From: Madurella fahalii
Taxonomy: Eukaryota; Ascomycota; Sordariomycetes; Sordariales
Length of the DNA: 64,000 nucleotides
NCBI GenBank assembly: GCA_029876055.1
Contig: CM056874.1
Span: forward strand, 3,658,001 to 3,722,000
Direction of reading: 5' to 3'
Shown here: positions 43,806 to 55,492 of the stretch, piece by piece
Numbering within the stretch: the first letter of the stretch is position 1
How the letters are laid out: each line of letters opens with the position of its first letter
The notes under the pieces: model-generated
Told to the model about the DNA's origin: nothing
What the model saw: the letters and a program-made list of their open reading frames with translations, nothing else
The model's database searches: none
Position numbers and translations under genes: made by a program

Positions 43806-45016
43806 GGCTCTGACTTGGTGTTGGAGGAAGGGATAATCGGGTTTGCGGAGTTAGACTGCCTAGCCGTGCAGGATACACTCAATTGGACGCTAGATCGCAG
43901 TACGGAACGAGGGCGCTCAATGCAGTCGGCGGGCTGCTGAAAAGTGGTGATGCAAAAGGTGGGAGAGCTGGCGGCGCCGGAGGGAATTTTTCTTCGAGCG
44001 ATCGAACTTGGGACCAGAACCCGGACTTGACGTTGAACCCCAACGATTTAATCTGCGCTAACTCTAAAATGGCTTAGCGGCTGAGATCCCTGTCGTTGCT
44101 CCGTAAGCTGGGTGGATACACCGTACTTCTAGATAGTATGACTGTGTTTAACTACCTATGGTTAGTCCACCCGTTTTTCCATCGGCCACGGCCAACCACA
44201 GATGCTTGAGTCTGGGAGGACGGCGAGTAGGTAATCTGGTTTTATTTTATACAGAAAATGAAAGAAACAGAGAAGAGATCGACGATAGAAGAGAAAGTAA
44301 AGCAGGGCCCAAAGTATGGAAGAAAGAGTGATAGGAAAGAAAAATACATAGAGATGAAAGACTTGTCTAGGTACACTTCTTGTGAGGTACGGATCTGGTC
44401 GGATTATCGTGGGCCATAGTTAATTTATGTAGTACTCTGGATCGCTGCTCAAGGCTGTCTGGGAGCTTGGCCCGCCGGAAGCTCGAACTGACAGCTCGGA
44501 CACTCCACTCCAGGAGGTTTTGGTGGAGTTGTGATGCGAAAAACAAACTAGCACGCGAAATCTCAAGGTACAATCGTGGGTATCCGTTCGGCTGTGCCGG
44601 TTAGTAGTCCGGCCTCCGCAAAGAACTGTCGCTCAGGGACCCAACGTTGTAGCGGATACCGGGGTCCCGTCTCGGCGAGATGAACGATGCGGATTGCGGC
44701 AATCAACCGACGTTGGCGGCGGCCAATGGGACTGCAAACATGTGGGGGAGTGCGACGGGTTCACCGAAAGTCAGCCAGAGCCGATAAACTGTGGAAAGCG
44801 AATTAAGTTCATTACAGCGTATACATGAAGTTCGCGTCTCGGACGTGCCGCCAAAACGCAACTGACTGACGCTCTTCTAGCTCCAGAGATATTAGGTAGT
44901 ACGAGTATTCTATAGCCAGCCCCGGACTCCGTCTGCGTCTGCTCGTCCACATTACAACGCCGTCCTTTTTGTCATCCCATCATGGTATATAAACAGGGAG
45001 ATCCAAGCTGGGCCGT
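43806..45016. other. Promoter region of PDB1 and 3' region of ERG6
   Basis: 1.2 kb between two minus-strand genes. Read on the minus strand, 44240-44370 is a long pyrimidine-rich tract preceded by tgtataaaataaaa, a possible TATA-like element followed by a CT-rich fungal start region, although it lies more than 400 bases from the PDB1 ATG. No gene recognised. Confidence 0.4.
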
Positions 45017-46349
45017 CTAATTCGCCGGCTTGCGGCCGACCATGAGGTACATGGGCGTGAAGAGGTCCTTCTTCGCGCCGGCAACCAGACCATCAGCACC
45101 CTTGGCAAGCGCATCGGCTGTCTTCTTGGTGCCCTTAGGCGCGAGACCGAGAGTCTCGAGGAACCCGGTGAAGACATGCACTGCCCTGCGGCCCGCGTGC
45201 GTCATCCGGATGACTGTGAAGAGGTCCCAGTACGATTGGATGTACTTGACCTCACCAGCGATACCCCAGTACCAGGGAATGGGGTCGTCCCGCTTGGCGA
45301 GATCCTCGTGGTGTAGGAGCTCGAAACCGGCCGCCTTGATGGCGGCGAGACCTTCGGAAATGGTCACCATGTTCGAGATACCGTTGCCCTCCTCAATTGC
45401 GAGTCGGATGTCACGGTGCTCCAGGTTATTGTTGTCGTACTTGTCCGTCATCAGCCACTCGTACACGCCGAAAGTGCCGCCGGGCTTGAGAACCCGGTAG
45501 ATCTCGCTGTAGACGCCCTCCAGCTTGGGGGCATGGACAGTGGCCTCGATGGCATAGACGGCGTCAAATGAGTTGTCGGGGAAAGACATTTGCTGTTCAC
45601 GTTAGCATGGTCCAGTGTGCCGCCGGGGGTGCTCTTGTGGGTCACTGTACCATGAAGTCACCCTTGACGAACTTGAGCTGGCCAGAGAGACCCTCCTTTA
45701 CGGCATAGCGCGTGGCGCGCTCAATCTGGTAGTCGTTGTTGTTGAGGCCGGTGATGTGCGCATCCGTGAACTTTGCGATCTCCCTGGCTGGGCCGCCGAC
45801 ACCGCAACCAACGTCGAGCACCTTCATGCCGGGCTGAATGCCTGTCTTCATAGCGAGATAGTGCTCATGACGCGCAATGGCCTGGTAAAAGTTCTCGCCG
45901 ATCGAGTACCGGCAGAAGTGGAAACTTTGGCCCCAGCCATACTCATACAGGTCGGTCGCAAGGTTGTAGTAGCTGCGCGGAGACACCGATAAGCATTGGT
46001 TCCGGTTTGGACGGCGGCAGCATCGTAGGCAGATACTTACTGTCTTGTCAAAGTCGCATACTCCTTTGTCCGAGCCTTTTGTCATGTGTGAGCAAGTACC
46101 GTCTCAATTGGGGGCATGCAACCATGAACCCACCTCTCTGTCGGCATCGGTCTCGGTCTCGGCGCGCTTGTTGTCGAAGTGCTTGAAATACTCGTCTACT
46201 GCAATCTTCTTCGCCTCCTTGTCCTTGGAAAGCATGGCAGCGAAGCCACCGGCGGCCTCGGTGGACTTGCCGTGCAAGGCCTTCATGAACGCCGCATCGC
46301 GCGCGTGGTCCTCCTTCTCGAGGGGCGCGACGGAACCCGAGGAAACCAT
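45017..46349 (-). CDS. ERG6: Sterol 24-C-methyltransferase
   Basis: Four exons (46349-46134, 46075-46041, 45972-45651, 45592-45017) give exactly 382 residues, the normal size. Exon 2 is only 35 bases (ARTKEYATLTR). The enzyme uses S-adenosylmethionine to methylate C24 of zymosterol, a step absent from animals, on ER or lipid-droplet membranes. Visible features are the aromatic YEYGWGQSFHFCRY sterol-binding region, SAM motif I VLDVGCGVGGPAREIA, the post-motif FTDAHITGLNNNDYQIERA, motif II PDNSFDAVYAIEATVHAP and motif III VLKPGGTFGVYEWLMTD, plus a C-terminal sterol-methyltransferase domain with a PWYWG segment. It is divergent from the SLT11 homologue. Confidence 0.97.
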
Positions 46350-47293
46350 GTTGAACTGGCGGGTCTGAAGGTATAGAGGCTTGTGGAGAGAGAATGAGGT
46401 TGCAACAGAGAAGGCAGGACAACAGATTGGCAGGTTTGTGTTCTCTGGATATTCTGTTCAGGAAAAAAAAAAGCGTCGCAGACCCCTATTAATTATAGGC
46501 GGTGTTCTGGGCAAGGGGCTCCGATAGCCGACTGGAGGCTAACAAATCTGCTTGGGTCAATTGGAGTTCCATTGGCACGGCCCCACTCATGCACGTCGAA
46601 TTAGCATCTGGATCCAGGAACAAGACTTAAACAAACCAATAGCTACTACTGCCATGCGAATAAGAACCCGAGATCTCTAAGCTCAGTGCAGTAGGTGCAT
46701 GCCGAGGCTCAATTACCGATCCTTTAAGTGCGTACACGCCACTACGTTTTAGATCCTGCTCGAGACTACGGCAGTTGGGAAGTTTGGTGGTTGACATGTG
46801 TTCTGGTACCAGGCCCCACCGACTTTTCAGCGGGTCCCATGTCCGGGAAACGCGAATTCGAACTGGGCAAAGCGGCGATACACAAACAAGAACTCGAATA
46901 CGAATGAAACGCTTGGACTCTATACGCTCCGGAACCTGCAGAACAAGTGTGACCTCAGGCACTGCGATCAAGGCTCATCATAGGATCGGCTTGTCTTTCC
47001 ATCTACTCTTTTTGTATTGCCGTGTAAGAGTCGTTCGGCTGCTATCTAGAGGTCTATGCGGATATAGCTGCGAATACGAATAAGAGACGCCCGGGCCACA
47101 TATCCAGCCACAACTTGATTTTGTACCAAGTGGCGCTTAGATAAGGCTTATCAAGCAACAAGCCACACAAACTTTCCGTGCTCGCCCCATCGCCAATCGT
47201 CACCCTCACCCCACGCTCTAGCAGGAAGCAGCGTCAAGCACTTGATCAATTTCCACTTCCCAACCGCAAAACCAAGTAAAAAAGACGCGCACG
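46350..47293. promoter_or_regulatory. Divergent promoter region, ERG6 / SLT11 homologue
   Basis: 944 bases between two starts. An 11-base direct repeat cgaatacgaat is present at 46895-46905 and 47071-47081. On the ERG6 strand each reads attcgtattcg, one base from the yeast sterol-response core TCGTATA. An A-run of ten lies near 46465. No coding sequence seen. Confidence 0.45.
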
Positions 47294-48454
47294 ATGCCGC
47301 CTCAAATCAAACAAGATCTAAACCGCTCCGGCTGGGAATCCACCGACTTCCCCTCGGTCTGCGAGAACTGCCTCCCCGAGAACCCCTACGTCAAGATGCT
47401 CAAGGAGGACTACGGCGCCGAGTGCAAGCTGTGCACGCGACCGTTCACCGTCTTCAGCTGGGCCGGCGACGGCCGCGCCCACGGGCGCAAGAAGCGCACC
47501 AACATCTGCCTCACGTGCGCGCGCCTCAAGAACGCCTGCCAGTGCTGCATCATGGACCTGCAGTTCGGCCTGCCCATCGTCATCCGCGACAAGGCGCTCG
47601 AGCTGATCGCGCCCGGACCCCAGAGCGAGATCAACCGGGAGTATTTCGCGCAGAATAACGAGAGGGCGATCGAGGAGGGGAGGGCGGGCGTGGAGGAGTA
47701 CGAGAATACGGACGAGAAGGCTAGGGAGCTGCTTAGGCGGCTGGCGCAGAGCAAGCCGTATTTCCGGAAGGGGAGGGAGTTGGATCAGGAGGGAAATCCA
47801 GTGGGATCTTCGTCTGGGAGTGGGAGTGCGAGTGGGGGGAATGCGGCTGTGGGCGCCGGATTGGGCGGACCCGGGCCGATACGGACGAGGGACTCCAGGG
47901 CGGCGGCTGCAGTCGGCGCGAGACCCGGACCCAGGAGAGGGCCGCTCGGCGCGAGCGCCCCGCCACCAGGACCAAAGGATTGGATGCCGCCGTCGGACCG
48001 GAACATCATGTCGCTGTTTGTGACGGGGATCGAAGACGACCTGCCCGAGTACAAGATCCGCGACTTCTTCAAGGTCTTTGGCAAGATCCGATCGCTCGTC
48101 GTGTCTCACATGACGCACTGCGCGTTTGTCAACTACGAGACGCGGGAAGGGGCCGAGAAGGCGGCGGCCGAGTGCAAGGGGCGGGCCGTCATTGCGGGGT
48201 GCCCTTTGAGGATTCGTTGGAGTGTGCCTAAGGCGATTGGAACTATGGACAAGGAGGAGCGTGGGGAGATGCTGCGTGATGGCCGGTCTGCTTTCCCGGA
48301 GTCGAGACGGAAAGGCCCACAGAAGGCTCTCGAGAGCGGAAGTGTCTCGGGCGGCGAGCCGAATGCTGCCCCTGGGGACGACCTGTCCGGTCTTGCTGTG
48401 GCTGCGCCGCCTGGGGCAGCCGATGTACAATATGCCAGTCTCTCTGGCAACTGA
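47294..48454 (+). CDS. Pre-mRNA splicing factor SLT11/ECM2 (RBM22-like)
   Basis: One exon of 386 residues. The N-terminus has a multi-Cys zinc-binding region: VCENCLPENPYVKM, then CKLCTRPFTVFSW, then CLTCARLKNACQCC, the pattern of SLT11/RBM22. A helical link with ENTDEKARELLRRLAQSKPYF and a Gly/Ser-rich spacer precede a C-terminal RRM near residues 237-315: SLFVTGIEDDL (RNP2-like) and CAFVNYETREGAEKAAAECKG (RNP1-like). SLT11/Ecm2 acts in the Prp19-associated part of the spliceosome, touching U6 and U2 snRNA during activation. The protein lacks the separate CCCH finger seen in human RBM22 as far as I can tell. The ATG lies in an acgATGccg context. Confidence 0.93.
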   Translation: MPPQIKQDLNRSGWESTDFPSVCENCLPENPYVKMLKEDYGAECKLCTRPFTVFSWAGDGRAHGRKKRTNICLTCARLKNACQCCIMDLQFGLPIVIRDKALELIAPGPQSEINREYFAQNNERAIEEGRAGVEEYENTDEKARELLRRLAQSKPYFRKGRELDQEGNPVGSSSGSGSASGGNAAVGAGLGGPGPIRTRDSRAAAAVGARPGPRRGPLGASAPPPGPKDWMPPSDRNIMSLFVTGIEDDLPEYKIRDFFKVFGKIRSLVVSHMTHCAFVNYETREGAEKAAAECKGRAVIAGCPLRIRWSVPKAIGTMDKEERGEMLRDGRSAFPESRRKGPQKALESGSVSGGEPNAAPGDDLSGLAVAAPPGAADVQYASLSGN

Positions 48455-48698
48455 AGGCGCTGTTGTGATAGTGTTGCTTGGCACGGCGTTATGGGGGTTG
48501 GAGTTGTGAATGGGTCGCAAGGATATCTCTGCTGCATCATCATGACCTTGAGCATCATATTCTGTTGTTACATTGAGGGGTATCATAGACGGCTATACAA
48601 TACACGGCAGGGCTTTCTGCTTTATAAATGCCATTTTCCTAGTCGATGTCTGTTACCCGTCTTGCTGGAAATCCTTCATTGACTGCGGCTCTTTGATA

Positions 48699-49159
48699 CT
48701 ACCTTTCTGAGCAGCATTTAACTCCGCCATCTACCTTGATATTCTTGTTTCCAAGTTTGATGCTGTCATTGTCGCCTCGCTCGGTATGCTCGTGAATGCG
48801 AAGTTCTGGATATGGAATGGTTAACAGCGGGTCCGACGGCGCAAGAATACCCGTGCGAAACGGTGAGACACTCACTGTACTTATCACCTTCCCTTCTTCC
48901 TTGGACGAGGTTGGTCTTCAAGAAACTGGCGACCTCCTCGGCATGCTGAATCGCGGGCTGCACCGACGGATCCGAAGCCGACAGCGAGGCCTTGTCCCGG
49001 AAACCCTGGCGAATCTGTTGCCTCGCAGCGTCGAGCATTCGAATATCGCCTGGTATGCTTTGTTAGTCGACGATGTGTGGGTGGCTGTTCGGTTGTTGTA
49101 CCTTCAAACGCAATTCTGCTTGCGCGTAGTAGGTTTCTGTATGCTTGCAGGGCTGCCAT
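48699..49159 (-). CDS. MZM1: Mitochondrial zinc maintenance protein 1 (LYR family)
   Basis: Three exons (49159-49102, 49049-48876, 48805-48699) give 112 residues. The N-terminus MAALQAYRNLLRASRIAFEG carries the AYRNLLR form of the LYR motif; DAARQQIRQGFRDKASL, HAEEVASFLKTNLVQG and LRIHEHTERGDNDSIKLG are typical of MZM1. It is a small matrix chaperone (human LYRM7 relative) that stabilises the Rieske iron-sulfur protein before it enters complex III. The gene is easily missed because no exon exceeds 58 codons. The last 15 residues (ending KCCSER) go beyond the conserved core. It is divergent from the zuotin gene with about 325 bases between starts and convergent with SLT11. Confidence 0.92.
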
Positions 49160-49483
49160 TGTGCGCTTGGCGTCAAGTGTTAAAATGTCTAGTTGGCTGT
49201 GTTCCAATAGTCGCAACAAAGGGAATGCTCGGGGAATTCTCCAATTCGTGCCGGAACCTCAGAAGGCTGACATGATAATTACAGGGAGGCAAGCAGCATG
49301 TGGAGTGGTGGACCGGCTGACTGTGGCCCGTTCCATTGGCCCAAACTAAGAACATTGGTGGAGACGGCCTGGGCTGGATCGAAGAAAAAAAAAATAATTC
49401 GGGACGACGATCCAAAAAAACTGCCCCTCCTAACAAATCGTGCAGCTGACAACACTGCGCTGTTAAAGCTGTCCAACGACACA
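49160..49483. promoter_or_regulatory. Bidirectional promoter region, MZM1 / zuotin
   Basis: Only 324 bases separate the divergent ATGs. The plus strand holds an A-rich run near 49384-49395 and a GGGGAATTCTCC stretch near 49230 that loosely resembles GAA/TTC heat-shock units; the latter match is weak. Confidence 0.45.
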
Positions 49484-50879
49484 ATGACTCCCACTGTCGT
49501 ACCGTTACCCCTTCCAACCCTTCCTGAGGGTTGGGAGGCCGAGAAGGATTTCAAGCCGGTCGGCAAGATCACCAAGGAGGGTGCGACGCAGCGCACTCTC
49601 GAGCCCGTCGGCCCTCACTTCCTCGCCCACGCCCGCCGCGCCCGCCACAAGCGCACCTTCTCCGAGGATGACCGGATACAGGCTCAAGAGCGCGCCAAGA
49701 AGGTTGAGGAGGACAATGACAGCGAGATCAGCGAGCCCGAAGATCCCATCATGCTGCAGCGCGATGCCAAGGACTGGAAGGTCTGTAAAGACACCTCGAA
49801 ATTACCCTCTCACTCCCCGCTAATTCCGATTCTAGAGCCAAGATCACTACAAGGTGCTCGGTCTCTCCAAATACCGCTACAAGGCTACCGAGGAGCAGAT
49901 CAAGCGCGCCCACCGGAAGAAGGTGCTGAAGCACCACCCCGACAAGAAGGCCGCCGCGGGCCGCACCGACGACGACAACTTCTTCAAGTGCATCCAGAAA
50001 GCCACCGAGATCTTGCTCGATCCCGTCAAGCGCCGGCAGTTCGACTCGGTCGATGAGGAGGCGGACGTAGAACCGCCGACCAAGAAGCAGCTGGCCAAGG
50101 GCAACTACTACAAGCTCTGGGGCAACGTCTTCAAGTCAGAAGCCCGCTTTAGCAAGGTGCATCCCGTCCCCTCGTTCGGCGACGAGAACTCAACCAAGGA
50201 GGAGGTCGAGAACTTCTACAACTTCTGGTACAACTTTGACAGCTGGCGGTCGTTCGAGTACTTGGACGAAGACGTGCCGGACGACAACGAGAACCGCGAC
50301 CAGAAGCGGCACATGGAGCGTAAGAACGCCAACGCGCGCAAGAAGAAAAAGGCCGAGGACAATTCGCGCCTGCGCAAGTTGCTCGATGACTGCTCGGCCG
50401 GCGACGAGCGCATCAAGCGCTTCCGCCAGGAGGCCAACGCGGCCAAGAACAAGAAGCGTCTGGAGCGCGAGGCGGCCGAGAAGAAGGCGGCCGAGGAAGC
50501 CCGGTTGAAGAAGGAGGCGGAAGAAAAGGCCGCCAAGGAGGCCGAGGAGAAGGCCAAGGCCGAGCGCGAGGCCAGCAAGAAGGCCAAGGAGGCGGCTAAG
50601 AATGCCGTCAAGAAGAACAAGCGCGTGCTGCGCGGGTCGGTCAAGGACGCCAACTACTTTGTAGAAGGCGATGCGTCGGCGGCGACGATTGATGCTGTCC
50701 TGGGCGATGTCGAGCTTGTGCAAGGCAAGATCGATGCCGACGAGATTGCCGCCTTGGCTGCTAAGCTTAATGGGCTTAAGGTGGCCGACGAGATAAAGGG
50801 TGTCTGGAAGGAGGAAGTCGAGCGGCTCGTCGCCGCTGGGAAGTTGAATGAGGGCGAGATCAAGGCGCTTACTGCCTGA
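49484..50879 (+). CDS. ZUO1: Zuotin, ribosome-associated J-domain cochaperone
   Basis: Two exons, 49484-49780 and 49836-50879, give 446 residues, close to yeast Zuo1 (433). The J domain begins right after the splice join (DHYKVLGLSKYR) and holds the HPD tripeptide in VLKHHPDKKAAAG, which activates the Hsp70 partner Ssb. The zuotin homology domain follows (NYYKLWGNVFKSEARFSK, FYNFWYNFDSWRSFEYLDED), then a long Lys/Glu/Ala-rich charged region at about residues 280-375 that contacts ribosomal RNA. A C-terminal part (NYFVEGDAS to the end) forms a small helical bundle. With Ssz1 it forms the ribosome-associated complex that assists nascent chains. The open frame runs further upstream, but the ATG at 49484 matches the family start. 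Confidence 0.95.
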
Positions 50880-51229
50880 GGAGAAGGAGAAAGAGAAGTC
50901 TGCATTTGAAGCAGCGTTGGTACCATTGCAGTTAATGGATAGCTAATTGACCGCGGTTGCGCGCAATCGCTCGCGAGGTGAAGACGGTGGTGGTGACCCT
51001 CACGTGAGGAGTTTCAGTCAGTGGGTGATGTAGTATGACTGACGCTGAAAACAACTGTGAAGTAACGGATGTTCTCATGGATTCGCATCAATTTACTTGT
51101 ATCTCTCCACTCATAAAGCAGCAAGCTCGGAGTTTCCAACAAGCTCACACTAATCGTGCAACTGGCCGCACTCGCAAACAAAATTCCTCACCCGGCCACT
51201 CACCCACTCACTCACTCGGCTCGCTCAAC
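50880..51229. other. Convergent 3' region with a 12-base E-box palindrome
   Basis: 350 bases between the 3' ends of zuotin and tyrosinase. At 50998-51009 lies the perfect palindrome cctcacgtgagg containing TCACGTGA. It is not upstream of any gene here, so a regulatory role is doubtful. Confidence 0.45.
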
Positions 51230-52650
51230 TCATTCATAAACATAACAGAACGGCCCATCAACCGTGCTGACCAAGTCCCGGATCCTGTACACCTTATCCC
51301 CCACCACGCCCAGATCCACCAAATCATCTAGCGACTGCTGCCGCCCAAAGCCCATCATGGACGAGCCGCCCGCAATCACCTGCGTCCGTGCCGCCAGGTC
51401 CTGGCTCTGCCAGATGGTCCACGTCCGGTCGATCATGCCGTGGTGCACCCAGAAGGCGGGGTCGTTGGGGCTGGTGTAGAAGTCGCCCGCGGGGTCGCCG
51501 GCGATGGTGAAGTGGCCGCCGGCGTGGACGCCGATCCCGCCGCCGGCACCGCCGAAGCCGCCGAAGCCGCCTCCGGCGCCCTGCATCACGTTCTGGAAGG
51601 TGGCGATGTCCCGGCTGTTGGTGATGAGGCTGACAATGTCCTCGGTGCGCGTGTACCGGCTCGAGAGTTGGTTGGAGATGTCGCGGCGGAGGCAGCGCGG
51701 GTTGTCGCCGTAGCCGTCCGCGCGGGGGTTGCGCGGTGGCGCCGGGTCGATGGCCGGGGAGACGGGCCCGAGGTGGACGGTCATGCTTTTTTCAGGGAAG
51801 GGCGATGTTAGTATGTTATGGGTCGACGGTTGGATGCGGTGGGTTCGGGGTTGGGAGGGAGCAAATTGACGGAAAGGCTTACTTCTTGAAGGGACCTGTT
51901 TCCACGCAACCACCCCCATTACCGGCCGGCGCAAAGGCAGACCCGCGGTGCTCGATCTTCTTGCCGTTGCCGCTGAGGGAGGTGTCGCTGCCGTCGAAGA
52001 TGGGGGATTTCTCCGGATCTTGAGCCCAACGCCCCCAGTTCCAGTACTAGCGGGTATGGTGGGTTAGCGTGTGATGATGGGCAAGGTCGGGGGCAAGGTC
52101 GTGGGCAAGGGGTATGCTTACGGGCTGGGTGCCGGTGTAGCCACATTCTTCTCGGAGAACTCTCTCAAATGACCAGGTGTAGAAGCGGTGCCAGGAGAGG
52201 AAGCTTCCCTGAACGGGTGTTAGCCATTTGAGTTCCAGGCCGTGAGGGATAGGGGCTACCGACAGTGCCGTGAATATTCAGAGTCTGGTTCATGTGCACA
52301 ACGACGAAGTCATCGTAGCGTGACTTGGCGCCCGGGAACCGAGTCTGGTCCAGCTTGGAGGGCTTCTCCATGATGCACAGCATGGCGGCGATGTAGTCCT
52401 TCCTCTCGTTGGCCGAGAGGTCACCCCTTGGCGGCGTGTTAGTTGTAACGCAGTTGAGAGCAGAAGACGGTACTCACCATTCCCTACGCACCTGTAGCTT
52501 TTCTTTGGTGCATGTCGCCGACTTAGCTATCTGAGCATCGATGCTCGGCCGGCCCTTCTTCTCAAGGTCGGCCACTGCATCAGCAGATACTAGGCCCGAG
52601 AGCATGAGCCACGGCGCTGCGAGCAGCGCAACGAGGGAGAGGCGAGTCAT
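51230..52650 (-). CDS. Secreted tyrosinase-like copper enzyme
   Basis: Five or so exons on the minus strand. Exon 1 (52650-52478) starts with a signal peptide (MTRLSLVALLAAPWLMLSG, cut near VSADA). Exon 2 covers GDLSANERKDYIAAMLCIM to NIHGT; the best join leads to GSFLSWHRFYTWSFE. CuA ligands are the His of VVVHMNQ, NIHG and SWHR; CuB ligands are in HAGGHFTIAGD and NDPAFWVHHGMIDRTW. GPFKNMTVHLGPV bridges the last intron. Such enzymes hydroxylate monophenols and oxidise diphenols to quinones, outside the cell here. The protein stops about 50 residues after the CuB block, so it lacks the long C-terminal lid of classical fungal tyrosinases and resembles the short secreted type. The donor after NIHGT (gtcggt) is weak. 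Confidence 0.9.
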
Positions 52651-55492
52651 GGTGGCCTACGATCGAGCAAACAGCCTTTGCTTGACAACAGGATCCCTAA
52701 GACCAACGGCGAGCTGGGAGCTGGGGGCTGGGAACTGGGAGCCGGGAGCAGGTTTATTATAAGGTGTTCCATTTCGTGGTTTCTTTAATAACTTGCGCCT
52801 TCTCCGGCGCCTTCCAATCTTCCAGAGAAAGTTTTCGAGCCCTTCAACCCGCCACTGCCCGGATATGCCCAATCGGCACATCAGGTCCGCTATAGATTTG
52901 TGGCCCAGGTATAAAGGTGTCTAGGGGCCCCGTATTAACAAGGATGCTGGCCATTCATCGCCAGTGCAACCTTGGGGCGTCGACTCTCGGATCCCGGCAG
53001 ATGGCAGCGGGTTTTCCACCACGAGAGGGAGGGCTGGAATGACATTAAGCGAGGCCGCAAGCCGGCTCTCGCCGTGAGTCTGGGGCTCGCGTGCGCTCAA
53101 AATAGTCAGCCGTATAAGTGCGGCCCACATCCCGGCGTCGGTATCTGGCGGTACTGAGTGTAATGGTGAAACGAGAGCACCGAGCGATCCTCCGACTGTA
53201 AGTCCTTGGGTATCCAGCTTGCCGGGAAAGAGGAGGCCGCAATGCTGCCGACTGGTCCGGAACATTCCCTCGCCAATATATCCGATAGCTGGCAAATCTG
53301 GGGTAAATTCCGCAATTTTCCATGGGGTAAAGGCCGCGCCCCGCAGCCGTCTCGTCAATATGCGCTCCCTCCCTCTTGATGTAGGGCTTGCATATCACCA
53401 GCATCTCGAGCGTTATTTGAATTCTGGGCGCGTCCTGGGCCGCGCCATCACACGCGCGAATGCGACTGGCCCGGGGCAAATGAACTGCCCGATGTTGTCA
53501 TCCATGGATGGCTGCCTCGGTTCGTCGAACCCGGGCGCGGCCGAGTCTTGAGCGTTGCCACCTCAGCTTGGTGTTGGTCAGTTGGCCATGCGGTAGCATT
53601 TCCATCTATCCTGTTGTTTCTGAGCGCGCTTGGCATGGGGCCCTCGTCGGCTATTGCGCGACTTGTCTCTCCCCTTTCCCGACCCCTTCATCAAACTGCT
53701 AGACTGGAGCAGCCGAATGCTCCGGAATCCAACGTGGCCAAGCCGTGGGATCTTGGTCGGTCGGATTATCCGGTAGCTGTAACCTTGCCACAGCAAAGCC
53801 GTCTGGATGAATTCGCTGGGTCCCATGGACCAGACACCAGTTCGGAACGCTCCCGTGGAAGAGAGTTCCCCACGAAAGTGAACCAATGGTGACGAATGTC
53901 GAGGTCGTCCGCAAAGGCCGAATGACACGAAGGGTAAATATCCGGTCTCTATTTGCGAAGCACTAGTGGTCGGGCCCTGCTGCCGAGGAGAGGCGCACTT
54001 TGTCCTTTCGTGCAGAGCCCGGATCAGCATCGATAGATCTTCGTTCCTGCTTTCTTGGGTGCCCGCTATCTCATACCTCCCAATACCTCGATCATGAAGA
54101 TCTGGTTCGGATGATCTGCCGAACCTTATGGAACGGAACATGAATGTGACGCAGCGCTTCTTCCTTGTTTCTTCCCTGCTTCTTCCCACGTTCTTCCGCA
54201 GGCTACCGACACGGCGTGCCCAGCCCAAAGACTGAAGATGATGAGAGGGTGGAAGGAATTGCAACCCAACAGCTGAAACGGCCACCTTGGCCCGAGCCAG
54301 AATCTTACCGGGCTCGGCCAGCAGAGGGACATTAGCAGCAAGGAGGCTCGCGCTTGAACCAAGGTTCACTAGCGCCGAGGCGTTCTCCCTGTGCCGCCGA
54401 ACATAACTCTGGGCAACTTCAAAGGTTGGCTTATTGGAGAGTGCAGTTATTTGCCATGCGCTCCTCTTACCGCAGACCTGGGTCTTTGTCCCTTTGCTGC
54501 GTTGTTGAGCACAGATGACGGAGTTTGTCTTCCATGTGGTTCTCTGCTGGATATGCAAGGGTCACCTTAAAAAGGTACATTTTCCTCACAGACTCTTGAA
54601 ATACATATCCACAGGTGTGTCTCGATGGACCGAGAATGTCTGTCAAACCCCGCCACCACTTGTGTTCTCCCGAGTCATGTGCTGCTTACTCAAGTTATCT
54701 GAGATACCTACATGTCCCCAAACTTCGGAGTTCATGTTCGTTAACCGACGAGAATGACACAACGAGCATAAATCTCTTGTTTGCCAACACTCATCAAACA
54801 TATGTTCGACACCCTTCCTATACTCGAGTTGCTGGCCATTCCTCTCGTTAACAACACCAAAAATAGTGACCTGGCCGACTCACCGAGGTGTCTGTAAACT
54901 TTGATTCCACGGCTAGGTGTGATGTTGTCGCCGGTAGAAACTAAGGAGTTAAATTCAGCGGCCTCCCAACTCAGGGAGCTCACATCCATCACCTAGCCCC
55001 AGACTACAGTCTAGCGAGCTGTCTCTTTAACTCATGATTAAAGAACTGAAGTGTGACTCGATTGTAAGAGAAAAGCGGGTGGCCACACGGTTAACCCGCA
55101 TGCGGCCGCGTAGGCCGGATCCAATTGATGTTTATCCCATGAAGTTAAGTCGGCCGACTATAGGACCTAGTCTCCCCTCGGCGCGCCCTAGGTGATTCCC
55201 CGAATCTTGCCCCGTTGATTCTTCAGACCTGCTACGGGGAATTCACATCAATCCGCCTACTGCAAGCTGGGGCATTGGCTTGCAACGAGCAATAATCGCT
55301 TTCTGCAATCTATATGCCCGTAGATCCAGATCATTCTTTCCTTTCGGGAATCTACTTGCAGTAGAGCTTATCATTCTGCTGAAGCCTCTTACCCTTGGAG
55401 CGACGGTCTTCTTTCTTTCCTTCTTGCCTCCACTTTGCCAATCACCAACAAACCAAGGCAAATCAAAGACAAAGCACTTGCAGGTCGCGACC
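52651..55492. other. 2.8 kb divergent intergenic region
   Basis: Between the divergent starts of the tyrosinase gene and the unknown gene at 55493. A 7-base tandem-like GGGAGCTGGG/GGGAACTGGG stretch lies near 52710-52750. A long open frame (53578-54558, minus) has no ATG for its first 139 codons and no recognisable domain, so it is not annotated. Nothing else supported. Confidence 0.35.

Noticed and set aside
53578..54558. Minus-strand open frame of 326 codons
   Set aside because: It begins at a TTG; the first ATG comes only at codon 140. No domain, splice structure or protein-like conservation pattern was recognised.
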